DNA from: Caenorhabditis remanei | Taxonomy: Eukaryota; Nematoda; Chromadorea; Rhabditida; Rhabditidae | Assembly (NCBI RefSeq): GCF_010183535.1 | Contig: NC_071329.1 | Span: forward strand, 19,420,879-19,484,878 | Direction: 5' to 3' | DNA: 64,000 bases | In this document: positions 21,186 to 32,756 of the stretch, in pieces | Layout: each line of letters starts with the position of its first letter | Numbering within the stretch: position 1 is the first letter of the stretch | The notes under the pieces: generated by a model | Seen by the model: only the letters and a program-made list of their open reading frames with translations | Told to the model about the DNA's origin: nothing | Database searches by the model: none | Program-made: the position numbers and the translations under genes

Positions 21186-22371
21186 TTAGTTAAGTGGCGG
21201 TGGCTGTTGTGTCGTCTCCATTCCTCCATCATTATTTATGACATATGGTTGAATCTGTACACTTGATCCCTTACAAAACAATTTCATCAGACATTTCTTC
21301 CCAATTCGATACAAAAATTCCAAGTTTTGTCTGTTACATCCAATATATGTCATTTGACTGATAATTGGGATCACTACAATATCCAACCGAGTGAGCTGAC
21401 CCAGATACTGAAAAAAAAATGTATAATTGAGTGTATACAATAACTGAAAGCTACATATAACTTACATCCCATTCATCTGTTTCTCTTCTAAAGTAGTAAA
21501 AGTAGGCTGGAACTAGGTAGAGCTGAAAAAAGAGTTTTTGCAACTGCTACTACGCATCCAACATTTAAAACATTCAAATAAGCTCACAATTTTCCCAATA
21601 CAAACTGCTAGTGATTGCCAGAAAATAAACATATGCGGTCTGTTCATCCTCGCTGACATCAAGTGTCCCATTTTCCGAACACTGACGAAAATTGGAATGT
21701 AAAATAATACAGAGATGATAAGAAATGCGGTGAGAATTTCATGAATATGCTGAAACCCAAAAATTAATTATACCCCGAGGTAAATCAGGTTTACCGGAAA
21801 CCCGTAAAAAATAGTTTCGCGAGGATTGAACGCTCTTCTAACAGCCGTAATAATATCTTGTATTGAGAGGGCTATAAAGATTAGGAAAAACATCCATTTG
21901 GTAGTTTTACTACTGTAATACACATAGCTTTCCTTATCCGGATAAAAATATAAAACAAATCTCTGTATAGCCAATAGAGACATTACAATATGATATACTT
22001 TCACACACTCCCATGGAGCTCCCATCACAGCGAAAAACATAGAGTAATTGATAAAAATTATTATACGCTGTGGTTTTTCTGGGCGGGGTAAAAGACTTTG
22101 AACTTTGAAGAAAACGAATATCAAAACTAAAAGAGCATAGAAGAAAACAGTCATTTTGAATAAGACGCTTATGATGGAAAAGAGCGGCATCTGAAAATAA
22201 TATTATATAACTTTAATCGAATTGAAAACTCACATCTCTATCTCTTTTCCGATTTTTGAAATACAGATATGCATAAAATGGGAATATTGCAACATGTAGA
22301 GCACATATGACGTATTCTGATGTCACTTCTAATGAACTTCTCTCTGGTTTCAATTTAATTGAGTTATTCAT
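21186..22371 (-). CDS. srz-type chemoreceptor (gene O)
   Basis: Complete minus-strand receptor of 324 aa, exons in transcript order 22371-22234, 22190-21795, 21749-21588, 21522-21466 and 21407-21186. It is the closest paralogue of gene J. Motifs: FPFYAYLYFKNRKRDRD, MSLLAIQRFVLYFYP, SVRKMGHLMSARMNRP and SQMTYIGCNRQNLEFLY; the tail ends QQPPPLN. The first exon is 8 codons shorter than in J. The usual TP at the start of exon 2 is MP here. Its upstream flank is conserved with gene J. Confidence 0.88.
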
Positions 22372-22539
22372 TCGAATTTAAATAACTCAAAAAAGGAGAA
22401 AAAGTTTTGAGTGGATAAAAATCAAATCGAAAAATGAGAAAGAGATATAAATTGGTAGGTTTGTTTGACTGACATTTTTATATGTCAAAAATTGTGATTA
22501 CAAGTTTTGAAAACCCTAACCGCGCGCTTCTACCAAAGA

Positions 22540-23890
22540 TATGCAGAAGTGAAGACGGACAGTATGAAACTGACGGCAATAAGAAAAAGTTAATTACCCG
22601 TCGAGCATGAATATCTTAACATTTTAGTTATCTGCAATCAGTGGACCTAAAAAAGACTTCGCTTCTGAGTTCCGTGTGCTGCTTTTTCAGTTCCACTGGT
22701 ACTCACAGGTCGTTCGCAAACGATCCGTTACGGATGCTTCGGACGATCGCGCACGGTCCATATCGGTACCGAAAAAAAGACTCGTTATGGATCCATAACC
22801 GACCCGTTTGCGAACGTCGTATCGGGTCCGTGCGCGATCCGTTCATTTCTGGTTGCTCTCCCTGCCCTCCCCTTCCCATTTTTCTTGGTTTTCAAAGCAA
22901 AAAAGCTTTTTATAATGACACTTTATTTCAGAGAAGAAATCATTTAAACAATTAAAAATTCAAGAACGAAAGATAGAAAAGTCAACAAAAAACTAATATA
23001 AAATTTATTGAAACATTCCTAATTTTTTGTCGATTTGTGTTGATTTTGTGCCAATATCCATAATTCTGTCCATTTTTGAAGCCAATATCCTGTTGTAGTT
23101 GCCTCCGTCCGTTTCCGCCAAGGCAACACTTGATGCTCTGAAAATTTATTTTTCTCATTTTTATCTGGAAATAAATCGCTCACTCACGGAAAAACTGCTT
23201 GGAAGTAAATTGTTTCTGCATAATTTATCGAAAAATATTGAACTTCCGGCTCCATATTTCTTGATTTGAAAATCCGACAAGACTCTGAAAAATAGAAGTC
23301 ATATACTGTATTTATAGGTCGCCGATAGACAAACCTCAACAAAATTGTTGTCCATTTTATCAGAATCGGCCTCCAGTTATTTTATCAACCTGAAAAACCA
23401 TGAAAAATTAAGAAAATCAAAGAAATTTGAGAAAAAATAGGGAAAAAAATTCAAAATAAAAATAAAAATCGAGCCGGCCGCGAGGGAAAAAGTTAGTCCA
23501 ATCATCCATATACGATCCGTTTGCGAAAGCAATCAGAGCCGCTCAGTAGGACGTCGTGAACCATCCTCACGCGATCTCGTATCCGAGCCGTGCGCGCACA
23601 GTCGATAGAAAAATTGGACATCCATAAACGGTCCGTGTGCGAATGGAGAATACGAGTCGTGTGCGAGCGACCTATCGCGAGAAGCGTCGTTACGGATCCG
23701 TAAAGACTCCGCACAAGATTCGCATCCGTAACGCGTCTACTCGCGAACAACCTGTGCTAGATAAGGGATTTTCATGCATGAAGGGTAGTTCCATCTTCAA
23801 TACAACTAATTAACTTTGTCTAATTTCCGTAAGTTTCATACTGTCGAATTAAATTCTACTTCCGTCTTCACTTCTGCACAGCTTTGGTAT
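22540..23890. mobile_element. foldback element (about 22703-23750) nested in an older repeat
   Basis: The outer sequence (22540-22700 and 23757-23890) is a copy of the 15215-15560 repeat. It is split by an element with ends CACAGGTCGTTCGC and GCGAACAACCTGTG. Its arms hold many ACGGATCC/GGATCCGT and GCGCACGG palindromes. The middle (about 22870-23480) is AT-rich and non-coding. The ends begin CACAGGT like the element at 1817-2532, so the two may be related. Confidence 0.65.
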
Positions 23891-24025
23891 GAAGCGTGTC
23901 GCGTCGCGGTGCAGGTTTTCAAAACTTATATTCACAGTGTTAAAAAAATAATAAATGTTTTGTTCAAAGCGGAACAAGAGTTTCTACCAACAAAATGAAC
24001 ATTCTTTATTAATGAGACGTGAATA

Positions 24026-25854
24026 TTAAAGTTGGTTGTTATTAACAAAATATGGGTGAACTTGCCTTGAGCTGCCCCTCGCAAAAAACCTTTTTATAAA
24101 TCTAAATAGTCCTTCCAGATGTTGTATGTTACATCCAATATAAGTGAATTGAATAATTATTGGAATAGTTATTAAATCAGTTAAAGTGAGGTATTGCAGG
24201 TACTGCAAGATGAGAAAAATTGACAGAACTAACTTGGATGTACTACTTACATTCTGTTCATTACAAGTGAAGCTCACATTGCATAAGTAGATAGGAAGAA
24301 TATAAAGCTGAAAAAAAGAAGTAAACTCATATTTAAAAAAGGACTGAAATCATATTTTTATTTCAGATTATGACATTTCAGAAAATTCTGAGCAACTCTT
24401 ATCATTGGAGCATATGCTAAAAATCGCTCTAAACGCTCTAAATTCCCGCTTTCCCGGCTCAAAATGAGCTTTCGTGGAAGAGTTTTCTCACGCGAATTGT
24501 TTCCACCGTGTAGTCCTCTCGGACAAAATAAATGTTCTATTCCTTGTTTCCTCGATTTTTTTCAACAAAATTTCGTGTTTTTTTTTCAATTTATATCGTA
24601 AAGTGTCAATTTATATTGTAAAAAGGTGACAAAATTTAGCGAAAATAATAAAAAAACTTACAATTTTTGCAACACAAATTGCTATTGACTGCCAGAAGAT
24701 AATAATTTGAAGCTTATCTAGTGAATTATCATTTTTTCTGTTTCTGATATAAACAGGAAGATGGAAAAAAGTAGTGATGAAAAGAAGAAAACAAAGTATT
24801 TCGTAAAACCGCTGAAAATTATTGATTTTATCATTCAAAAAGAAAAACTCACTGGAAACTTGACATGAGGCGTCGTGAATCTATTGCTTTGATAATGTAC
24901 ATCTTGTGTGACAATAGTCAGATATAACAAGAAAATAATTAAATACTTAGTTTTCTTTCCAGGATTCACAATTTTCTCTAATTTTGGAAGGAAAAAAACT
25001 AAGAATCTCTGAGTAGCCAATAAAGACGATATAATGTGATATACTTTTATGAACCACCAACTTAAAATAATGAATGAGAGCGATACAAGTAGCGAAGACA
25101 CACGAAGAATTTCATTTAAGTATGGATCTTTTTCTCCTTGAACTTTGAGAATTGCAGCCTTAGTTAGTGGAAACAAAAAAATAAATGTAAGTGAAGATAT
25201 CATTGTAATAAGCGCGAGAAAGACTATTATGGAAAATAAAAATAGAATATTGAACAATGGGTAAAGCGAATTCTGTAACAAGTGTTCAGGGACAGGAGGA
25301 ATTTCCGGATCGTTTCAGTAAATTTACCGGTAAAATTCCGATTAAAATTTACCAGTAACTACCAGTAAATTTTCACCGAAAACATTGACCGAAAAAGCCA
25401 TTTACCGGTAAGTTACCTTTTTTGCTCACGAAGCCGGACATTTTGCAACCGGACATTTCAAAACCGTTGCATAACGTCCGGTTGCAAAATGTCCGGTTAC
25501 GAGATGGGAGGACTCGTAAGCAAAACAAAACTTCATATTTACCGGTAAATTTACCGATAGATGGGCGTTTCGGTAATTTCTTTTTGATAAATTTTTACCG
25601 TCAAGTTTACCGGTAAATTTACCGAAACGTTCCAGAAATTTATGCTGTTCAGGGGAAGCCTGCCTTCAGAAACTCACTTTACTATCTCTAGTCCGATTTT
25701 TTATGAATAAATATACATAAAATGGGAATATACAAATATGAGCAGCTAATGAACCCAGAAAACCAAAAAGGTAAAAGTACTCATATAATGGTATATAACT
25801 TGATGAGTTTGTGCCTTGACTATTGGGGATATCAGATACCAGAAATTCATCCAT
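24026..25854 (-). CDS. srz-type chemoreceptor (gene P)
   Basis: Complete minus-strand receptor of about 326 aa, exons in transcript order 25854-25678, 25272-24853, 24811-24662, 24307-24251 and 24202-24026. It has IFPFYVYLFIKNRTRDSK, NSLYPLFNILFLFS, KVYHIISSLLATQRFLVFFLP, YIRNRKNDNSLDKLQ and IIIQFTYIGCNIQHLEGLF. Divergent points: NSLYP for TPLYP, and a four-residue shorter exon 3 loop lacking SAQxNKP. Introns 1 and 3 are enlarged (about 400 and 350 bp); intron 1 is a palindromic repeat. Confidence 0.83.
25301..25640. repeat. TTTACCGGTAAA palindromic repeat in intron 1 of gene P
   Basis: Repeated TTTACCGGTAAATTTACC units in both orientations, with matching outer ends (GGATCGTTTCAGTAAATT near 25301 and AATTTACCGAAACGTTCC near 25612). 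At the centre is a second palindrome of CCGGACATTTTGCAACCGG type (25432-25500). Non-coding. Confidence 0.7.
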
Positions 25855-26012
25855 GAGAATATAAAAGTTGTGTGAAAGAAAAACTGCATTTTTTTCAAAA
25901 TGTTGGTTTTAGACTACATAATTATAGAGGCACATTCTGCGTAATGGCAAATTTGGAAAATTATCTTAGAACCAGAATTAGGTAATTTTTATTTATAAAT
26001 GATACTCTCAAT

Positions 26013-26198
26013 ATTTATGGTAACTCCGTCGGGGGACGCGCCAGATCAGATCTACCTGCAATACAACTTGTACGGATCAGAACTGACCAAATTACCCGGA
26101 GTGGTTCGGATTATTCAAAATGGTTTGTTCATCATTCAGTTACTGGTATTTCCAGTGTATACTTATGTATTCTGAAAGAATCAAAAGCGAGATGAGAA
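26013..26198 (+). pseudogene. decayed first exon of a gene K-like receptor
   Basis: Reads LTKLPGVVRIIQNG and LLVFPVYTYVF before an in-frame TGA (26172-26174) where gene K has TGG, then KNQKRDEK and a GTGAGA donor. No in-frame ATG is present. No exon 2 follows before gene Q. Unlike gene K it retains the donor of intron 1. Confidence 0.65.
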
Positions 26199-26353
26199 GG
26201 TGAGAGGCATTGAAAAAAGTAATTTATGAATTTTTCATAATCTCTGGTCACTAAAATCCTCAAAAATTCTAAAGTACCATTTGAGTTTGCAAATAAAAGA
26301 CTTCAAACAGCAAACTTCTTCATTTTAAAACATCCATTCCAAAGTCGTTGCTC

Positions 26354-27504
26354 ATGAAAAATTCTACCCAAAATTCTTCTATCTATGACTCTGGAGAACT
26401 CGAGATCATCTCATGTATACTTTTTATTATCCAGTGGATTACATTGCCATTCTACGTCTATATTTTTCAGAAAAACCAGAAAAGAGATGAAAAAGTTGTT
26501 TTTAAACTTTCATTTTTATTGTACTTTTGAAAACCTCCATATTTTCAGATTCCTATCTATCCAATTGTCAGCCACGTGTTTAAAATTACAGTATTACATT
26601 ATACATTTCAGCTAATTTCGTTATTACTTATGATCTTACAACCAATTGCATTGAACAATAAACTCCCATTCTATTTATGGTTCCCTCTGGCTCTCAACGT
26701 GTTTGCAGTTTTTGTATTAATAGAATTCTGTAATTTCTCAACTCAGGCGCTTCACATACTTTTATCCCTTGTTGCCATCCAACGATTTCTTTTTTATTTC
26801 TATCCGACCACTGAGAAATACGTGGCCCCCGGACAAAAGGCTACTGGTCGAGTGATTTTGTTGTTATATGCGGTGATTGTTCTACAAAGTGCTTACTGTT
26901 TTTTCAGACTTTGGTTTTTCGAAGTGCCATACGATTATACATTTCCTGTAACATTTCAAGGTAGTCGAAGTTTTGACTAATCTCTTTTCAGACAATGTAC
27001 CATATCCTTAATATAATTTTTATGGCCTCCACTTTATTATATCTTCCAATATTCATTAGTGTTAGGAAAATGAGTCATTTGATGTCAGCACAACTCAATA
27101 AGCCTCAACTATTCATTTTCTGGCAGTCTCTAGCAGTTTGTATTGGGAAACTAGTGAGTTTTCGTGATATGTAAGGTTTCTTCAAATTAAAAAAGTTACA
27201 GTTACGGGTTCGACCAATCATTTCATTTTTAAACGGTGAAATGAAAAAGGAAAATGTAAGTGTCTTGATTCGGATTCATGTTTGACTGATATCTATACAG
27301 ATGTATGATTTGCTGGATTACCTCGATCGGTGCACAATTCCAATCATCATTCAACTGACTTATATTGGGTGTAACAAACAGAATTTGAACATTTTATTCA
27401 GTTTGATGAGAAAGATTTTTATGAGAGATGGTTCTATTGTTCAACCATATATTATTAATGACCCTGTTACATCTACGCATCTACCAGAACTAATGAATAA
27501 TTGA
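26354..27504 (+). CDS. srz-type chemoreceptor (gene Q)
   Basis: Complete receptor of 319 aa: exons 26354-26494, 26549-26947, 26992-27153, 27202-27255 and 27301-27504, with short introns throughout and no inserted repeats. Motifs: LPFYVYIFQKNQKRDEK, IPIYPIVSHVFKIT, ALHILLSLVAIQRFLFYFYP, SVRKMSHLMSAQLNKP and IIQLTYIGCNKQNLNIL. The ATG at 26354 gives MKNSTQNSS, an N-glycosylation-rich start typical of an outside N-terminus. Confidence 0.88.
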
Positions 27505-28106
27505 AAGTGTTTTAATTTATTTTTAGAATGTGGGAGTTGTACATTTTTGTTGTTTTGAATTTGTTCAAATGCCAGTCACAGAAACTTTATTCTTTTGGAA
27601 AATCAAATTTATCGTATTTAGCTAGCAGGTGGAAAAAACACTTATTGAACAATGAGATCTCGAAAATGAACATTTGTTAAGATTTTTCGGCCTCTGAGTT
27701 TTGGCCCCCCATTTATTTTCGGCCGACCCCTGATTGTAACAGAGTGCTCATTCTTTGCAGGTTTCGCAGTGGATATCAATGAAAACAGAAAAACAATTTA
27801 TTGCTACTTCAAAGATGAGAATAATTTTGGAAATTATAAACATATTTCAAATATTGTGCATAATTAAGTATTGTATGTGGTAAAGTCTGATTGTAAAGTC
27901 CCCACATTGCCATGCATTAATTATTATGAACAGAAACCATCAAACGTTGATATTTGTAATTACGTAACAGGAAAAACTGACAGGTGATTAACTTCCGAGA
28001 TTTTAATTTTAAAAACGGAAATAATTTCACCTGTACCTTACCTCAATAATACGTCTTTCCAGGGTGTCAAATAACCATCTGTACATAACTTTTCATTTCT
28101 CAAACC
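27505..28106. other. spacer between genes Q and R
   Basis: About 600 bp of AT-rich sequence without a recognisable gene or strong inverted repeat. The part next to gene R presumably holds its promoter. Confidence 0.4.
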
Positions 28107-31100
28107 ATGAACATTACCTCATTCCACGCCCATGGCTTCATCGACTACTACAGAGACAAAATGTCATTTTACATCATTTTTCTGGTTCTAACAGCTCACA
28201 CTGTCTTGTTTCCATTCTATGTTTATGTGTATCGTGGGAATCGAAAGCGAGATGAGAAAGTGAGTTCTTACAACCGCGCTCTACCGAAACCGATGAAAAG
28301 AAACTGATTTCGATAAAGTTTTCAGAACTGATATTGGTTACTGTAGATTGGTTTCTGTGCAAACACTGTAGTGCACCATAATTTACGAAAAAATGATCAA
28401 AACTTGGAAAATTTCATTTCTAGTCTTAAAAAAACTTAAAATCGCTGGAAATCGCGATTTTTCATATCGGGTTACTGTAGATGCACCATATAAGAAGGGT
28501 CAAATTTCAAAAGTTTTTATTTTCGGCCATAATTCGATAGGTTTTGTGATATTCTGTAGCCAATCCAGGTTTTTGCATGAGGAGAGGAAACCATAAATTA
28601 GCTGTATAATAATACAAGAATTCTTGAAGTTAAAAAGGAAAACCAAATTTACAGTATTTTCCTATAAATTCATTTCTGAGTTTTCTATTTTTGCCGACGT
28701 GACCTATTAGTTTGTTAAAAAACTTTATTGAACAGAAAAAAAAACAAAGATACTTGAATAAATAAAGAAAAACACGTGAACTACAGAAAATGAACATGTT
28801 CAAATTCTGTAGTTTAAGGAGAAAGCCACGTGGACTACAGAAAATGAACATGTTTATTTTCTGTAGTTTGAAGAGAAAGCCACGTGGACTACAGAAAATG
28901 AACATGTTCAAATTCTGTAGTTTGAATAGAAAAAGGATAAAATGAACCCATTGAATGTCAAAAACCAATATGGTCCGAGTACTATTAAAGTGGAGAGTTG
29001 AATCCGGCCATGAAAAGACTATGTAGTGATGAGTGAGTTAGTAGAATTATCTGAAAAGAACAACGGTTTACTATGTCTCATGAACATCAAACTAACATAA
29101 TCTAACAGCCAAAATGGTAGATTTCGGATATTTTGAACATGTTCCTTGAGAAAAAAATCTGAAAATGAATTTGTTTCGTCTGTGCTTCTTTTCCTGATTT
29201 CAAACATACATTTTCCCTCAATTGAACTGACATACTTTTGACAGAGAGACAACATAGAAAATTATCCGTTCCATGACAAAAATTAAGTATAACCGTACGC
29301 ATTGTATGTATAAACCCATGATTAGAAAAAAATCAGATTAGCTGAAATTACTTTTAGATTACTAACCGCTCCATCAACCCAGAGAAATTGGAAAAAGGAT
29401 TATATTTAAATGCATTGACAAAATTTTTTGAAGGAATAAAACATGACACGTGTCTTTTTATTTCTTCAGAGGAAATGAATCTAGAGCACATTCCAAAGTT
29501 TGCGGCGTGTTCTACTAAATAGTGAACGCGCTACTATTGTGTTTAATTCATTTTCAAAATGCATACATTAAAATATAATTTTTTTTCCAATTTCTCTGGG
29601 TTGATGGAGCGGTTAGTAATCTAAAAGTAATTTCAGCTAATCTGATTTTTTTCTAATCATGGGTTTATACATACAATGTGTATGGTTATACTTAATTTTT
29701 GTCATGGAACGGATATTGTTGTTTTATGTTGTCTCTCTGTCGGTCGAAAGTATGTCAGTTCAATTGAGGGAAAATGTATGTTTGAAATCAGGAAAAGAAG
29801 CACAGACGAAACAAATTCATTTTCAGATTTTTTTCTCAAGGAACATGTTCAAAATATCCGAAATCTACCATTTTGGCTGTTAGATTATGTTAGTTTGATG
29901 TTCATGAGACATAGTAAACCGTTGTTCTTTTCAGATAATTCTACTAACTCACTCATCACTACATAGTCTTTTCATGGCCGGATTCAACTCTCCACTTTAA
30001 TAGTACTCGGACCATATTGGTTTTTGACATTCAATGGGTTCATTTTATCCTTTTTCTATTCAAACTACAGAATTTGAACATGTTCATTTTCTGTAGTCCA
30101 CGTGGCTTTCTCTTCAAACTACAGAAAATAAACATGTTCATTTTCTGTAGTCCACGTGGCTTTCTCCTTAAACTACAGAATTTGAACATGTTCATTTTCT
30201 GTAGTTCACGTGTTTTTCTTTATTTATTCAAGTATCTTTGTTTTTTTTCTTTTCAATAAAGTTTTTCAACAAACTAATAGGTCAAAGTGAAAATTTGCAT
30301 TCTAAAATAAAAATAAAGTAGTTTTCGTATATTTCCATAATTTGGCTACACTTTCCACATGCTGGGCGTAGAAGCGCTCTAAAACTGTAGTTTTATCCGT
30401 AATTCCAGCACCGAGAAGCATCATTGTCTAAAAGTGTATAAAACTACACATTTTAACGTAAATTACTGTTTTTTTCACAAAAATCGCCAACTTTTGAAAT
30501 TCTACTCTTCTTATATCTTACGAAAAAATGCACAAAACTTGGAAAGTTTGATTTCTAGGCTTTAAAAACGAAAAAAACTAAATTTCGGTGCCGAAATGCA
30601 CTATGAGTCGCTGGATATTGCGATTATGCATATCGGGTTACTGTAGATGCACCATATCTCACGAAAAAATGCCGAATTGATAATTTCCAGACACCTATCT
30701 ACCCTATTATCCGTCATTTTTATATTTCCATGTTCCTATTCACCCTATCTCTTCCCATCATGCTAATATTAGTCCTTATGAGACACCTATTTATTCAAAA
30801 ATCATTCAATTTGATAGTTGCAGCAATAATTATTTTTATTATACTTCTATTTCATTGGTTTGTGAAAGTCTATTATCTCTTGTTGTCCTTGTTAGCCATT
30901 CAGAGATTTCTTATGTATTTTGTGACGGATATCAGGGAGGCGCTGGATTTGAACAAAAAATTCATTAATATGATGATTATTTTTATTTATATATTGGTTT
31001 TTGGTCAGGACTGTTATTATTTTATGGAGCACTGGGAGACTCCAAATGATTATAGTTTTCCGGTAAATCAGAAAATTATTAGCTCGTCACGCTCCTTTCA

Positions 31101-32756
31101 ACCGCGCTCTACCGAAATGCGTTTCATCGGTTTCGGTAGAGCGCGGTTCTTAGAAGCTTACTAAAGAAGGTCATATAGCTATGGGACGTGACCTATATCA
31201 TTGGAAAGCTGAGAAAACGCTGATTCCAAATATATAATCAGTTTTTACCCTCGAGACCCGGCCTAGTATTCGAGAAAAACGGGGTCAAAGTAAATACCCA
31301 ATGTTGGGATCTTTGAAAATCCTGACATTCGGACACACCGACAGACAGATTTACATAAAATTTGTGTGTTCAGTGCAGCCTTCCTATTAGGTTGAATAGT
31401 CTAATATTTTTAATTTTTGTGAACAAAAAGCTTTTTTGGGTTTTTTCCAAATCCTTATAACTCTGTGAAAACTCAACCAAATTTCAAGGTATTGATATAC
31501 GTTTTGAAGGACTTGCTTTGGTTTTTCATAAAAACCACGTTTTGAAGTACTTGGAGCCTTTGGAATAAAAAGGTAATAATTCTCTACTTTTCCAAACTTT
31601 AACCTTGTTTTTCTCGAATATCAGGTTTCAAAAACTTAATATATATATTTGGAATCAACGTTTTTGTTTCCAGTTTTCCAATGATATAGGTCATGGCCCA
31701 TAATTCCAAACTGACTCCATGTCCTTCTCTAGTTAGCTCGACACAGCTCTTACAATTGCTATCTACCGACCAGAAGAGTTGATGGAAGAGTTGGTGGAAG
31801 AAATCCGTAAATTGGCGGAGTAGCTTTTCTTTGGGACGGTAGCAAAAAGTGTTCAATAGATGAAATTTGCAGCATAAATTTGTCTATAGAATGGAAAAAA
31901 CAGGACATTAAAATATTAAAAACTAAATGAGTTACAGTCAATTTAAGCCTGTATTCCGCCTTCCGCCCTGAGGCCATTTGGCCCTGTTTTTTCCATTCTA
32001 TAGACAAATTTATGCTGCAAATTTCATCTATTGAACACTTTTTGCTACCGTCCCAAAGAAAAGCTACTCCGCCAATTTAAGGATTTATTCCGCCAACTCA
32101 CTCTTCCGCTCATCTCTGCTACCGACACAATCAGTTTCGGTAGAGCGCGGTTGTAAGAACTCATTTTCAGAACATGCAACAACTCCTAGCAGCTCTCTTG
32201 ATAGCATCTGCTCTCTTATACATACCCATGTATATCAGTGTTCGGAAATTAGGAGTTTTGAGTTCTGTGCAGCAGAATCAACCACAACGATACATTTTCT
32301 GGCAGACATTAGTAGTGAGTGTCGGCAAAATTGTGAGTTTTCTGAGTGTTGTTTTTTCAAAAAACTCATGTTTTGTAGATCACACTCCTACCAATCTGTA
32401 TCTACTCAATCACCGGTGCAAACGACGCGGATGATGTGAGAATTGATGTTCTTACAACTGCGCTATACCGAAATCCCCTCTTGTCTCTTTTTCTCTGAGT
32501 CTCTCAATTTCGGTTTCGATAGAGCGCGGTTGTAAGGAGCCGTAATTTTGAAATGATATTCTAGATATACCTACTCTACACTCTCCTGGACATCACAATC
32601 ATTCCATTTATAATTCAAGTGACATATCTTGGATGTAATAAACGGAATGTTGACGCTTTATTGGGTTCTTTTGAGTTAAAACGAATTTTGAACTTTTCAA
32701 ACGGATTTTGTATATCATCTTCAGTTCAGCCGGAGAGGAGTGTCGCTTCAAGTTAA
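28107..32756 (+). CDS. srz-type chemoreceptor with repeat-filled introns (gene R)
   Basis: Complete receptor of 311 aa spread over 4.65 kb: exons 28107-28259, 30691-31062, 32171-32332, 32379-32435 and 32565-32756. Motifs: FPFYVYVYRGNRKRDEK, TPIYPIIRHFY, KVYYLLLSLLAIQRFLMYFV, SVRKLGVLSSVQQNQP and IIQVTYLGCNKRNVDALL. After QRFLMYF the usual YPExEK is VTDIRE, so the subfamily is divergent. Intron 1 (2.4 kb) holds a 1.6-kb foldback; intron 2 (1.1 kb) holds two more; introns 1, 2 and 4 share a CGCGCTCTACCG repeat. All splice sites and frames remain good. Confidence 0.82.
28395..30680. repeat. direct repeats flanking the large foldback in intron 1 of gene R
   Basis: About 130 bp at 28390-28500 and 30520-30670 share AAAACTTGGAAA, TTTGATTTCTAG-like and CATATCGGGTTACTGTAGAT followed by GCACCATAT. 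This is an older dispersed repeat that predates or surrounds the foldback element at 28700-30284. Confidence 0.6.
28700..30284. mobile_element. 1.6-kb foldback element with ~700-bp arms
   Basis: The left arm (28700-29398) and right arm (about 29583-30284) are near-identical inverted copies. Ends are TGACCTATTAGTTTGTT and its complement AACAAACTAATAGGTCA. Each arm contains three tandem units of about 58 bp built from ACTACAGAAAATGAACATG and CCACGTGGAC. The loop is about 185 bp. ORFs in the two arms are mirror images and not convincing genes. A transcript across intron 1 would form a very long hairpin. Confidence 0.9.
31182..31700. mobile_element. foldback element in intron 2 of gene R
   Basis: Ends TGGGACGTGACCTATATCAT and ATGATATAGGTCATGGCCCA are near-perfect inverted repeats. 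The arms continue for about 100 bp (GATTCCAAATATAT, TTCGAGAAAAACG). The interior carries a CGGACACACCGACAGACAGA motif. Non-coding. Confidence 0.75.
31784..32110. mobile_element. second foldback element in intron 2 of gene R
   Basis: Arms of about 120 bp (31784-31904 and 31983-32110) share GGCGGAGTAGCTTTTCTTTG, GGGACGGTAGCAAAAAGTG and CTATAGAATGGAAAAAACAGG in inverted order. The spacer is about 78 bp. Non-coding. Confidence 0.8.

Larger units (their letters stand above)
28264..32541. repeat. AACCGCGCTCTACCGAAA repeat in three introns of gene R
   Basis: The same terminal sequence occurs just inside intron 1 (28268-28288), as a small complete palindrome in intron 2 (about 31098-31147), again inverted near the end of intron 2 (32136-32156), and as both ends of a roughly 90-bp element in intron 4 (32449-32541). 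The outward sequence TTCTTACAACC is shared by several of them. Confidence 0.7.

Noticed and set aside
28630..30259. ORFs rich in FIFCSPRGFL repeats
   Set aside because: They translate the tandem 58-bp units of the foldback arms, on both strands.
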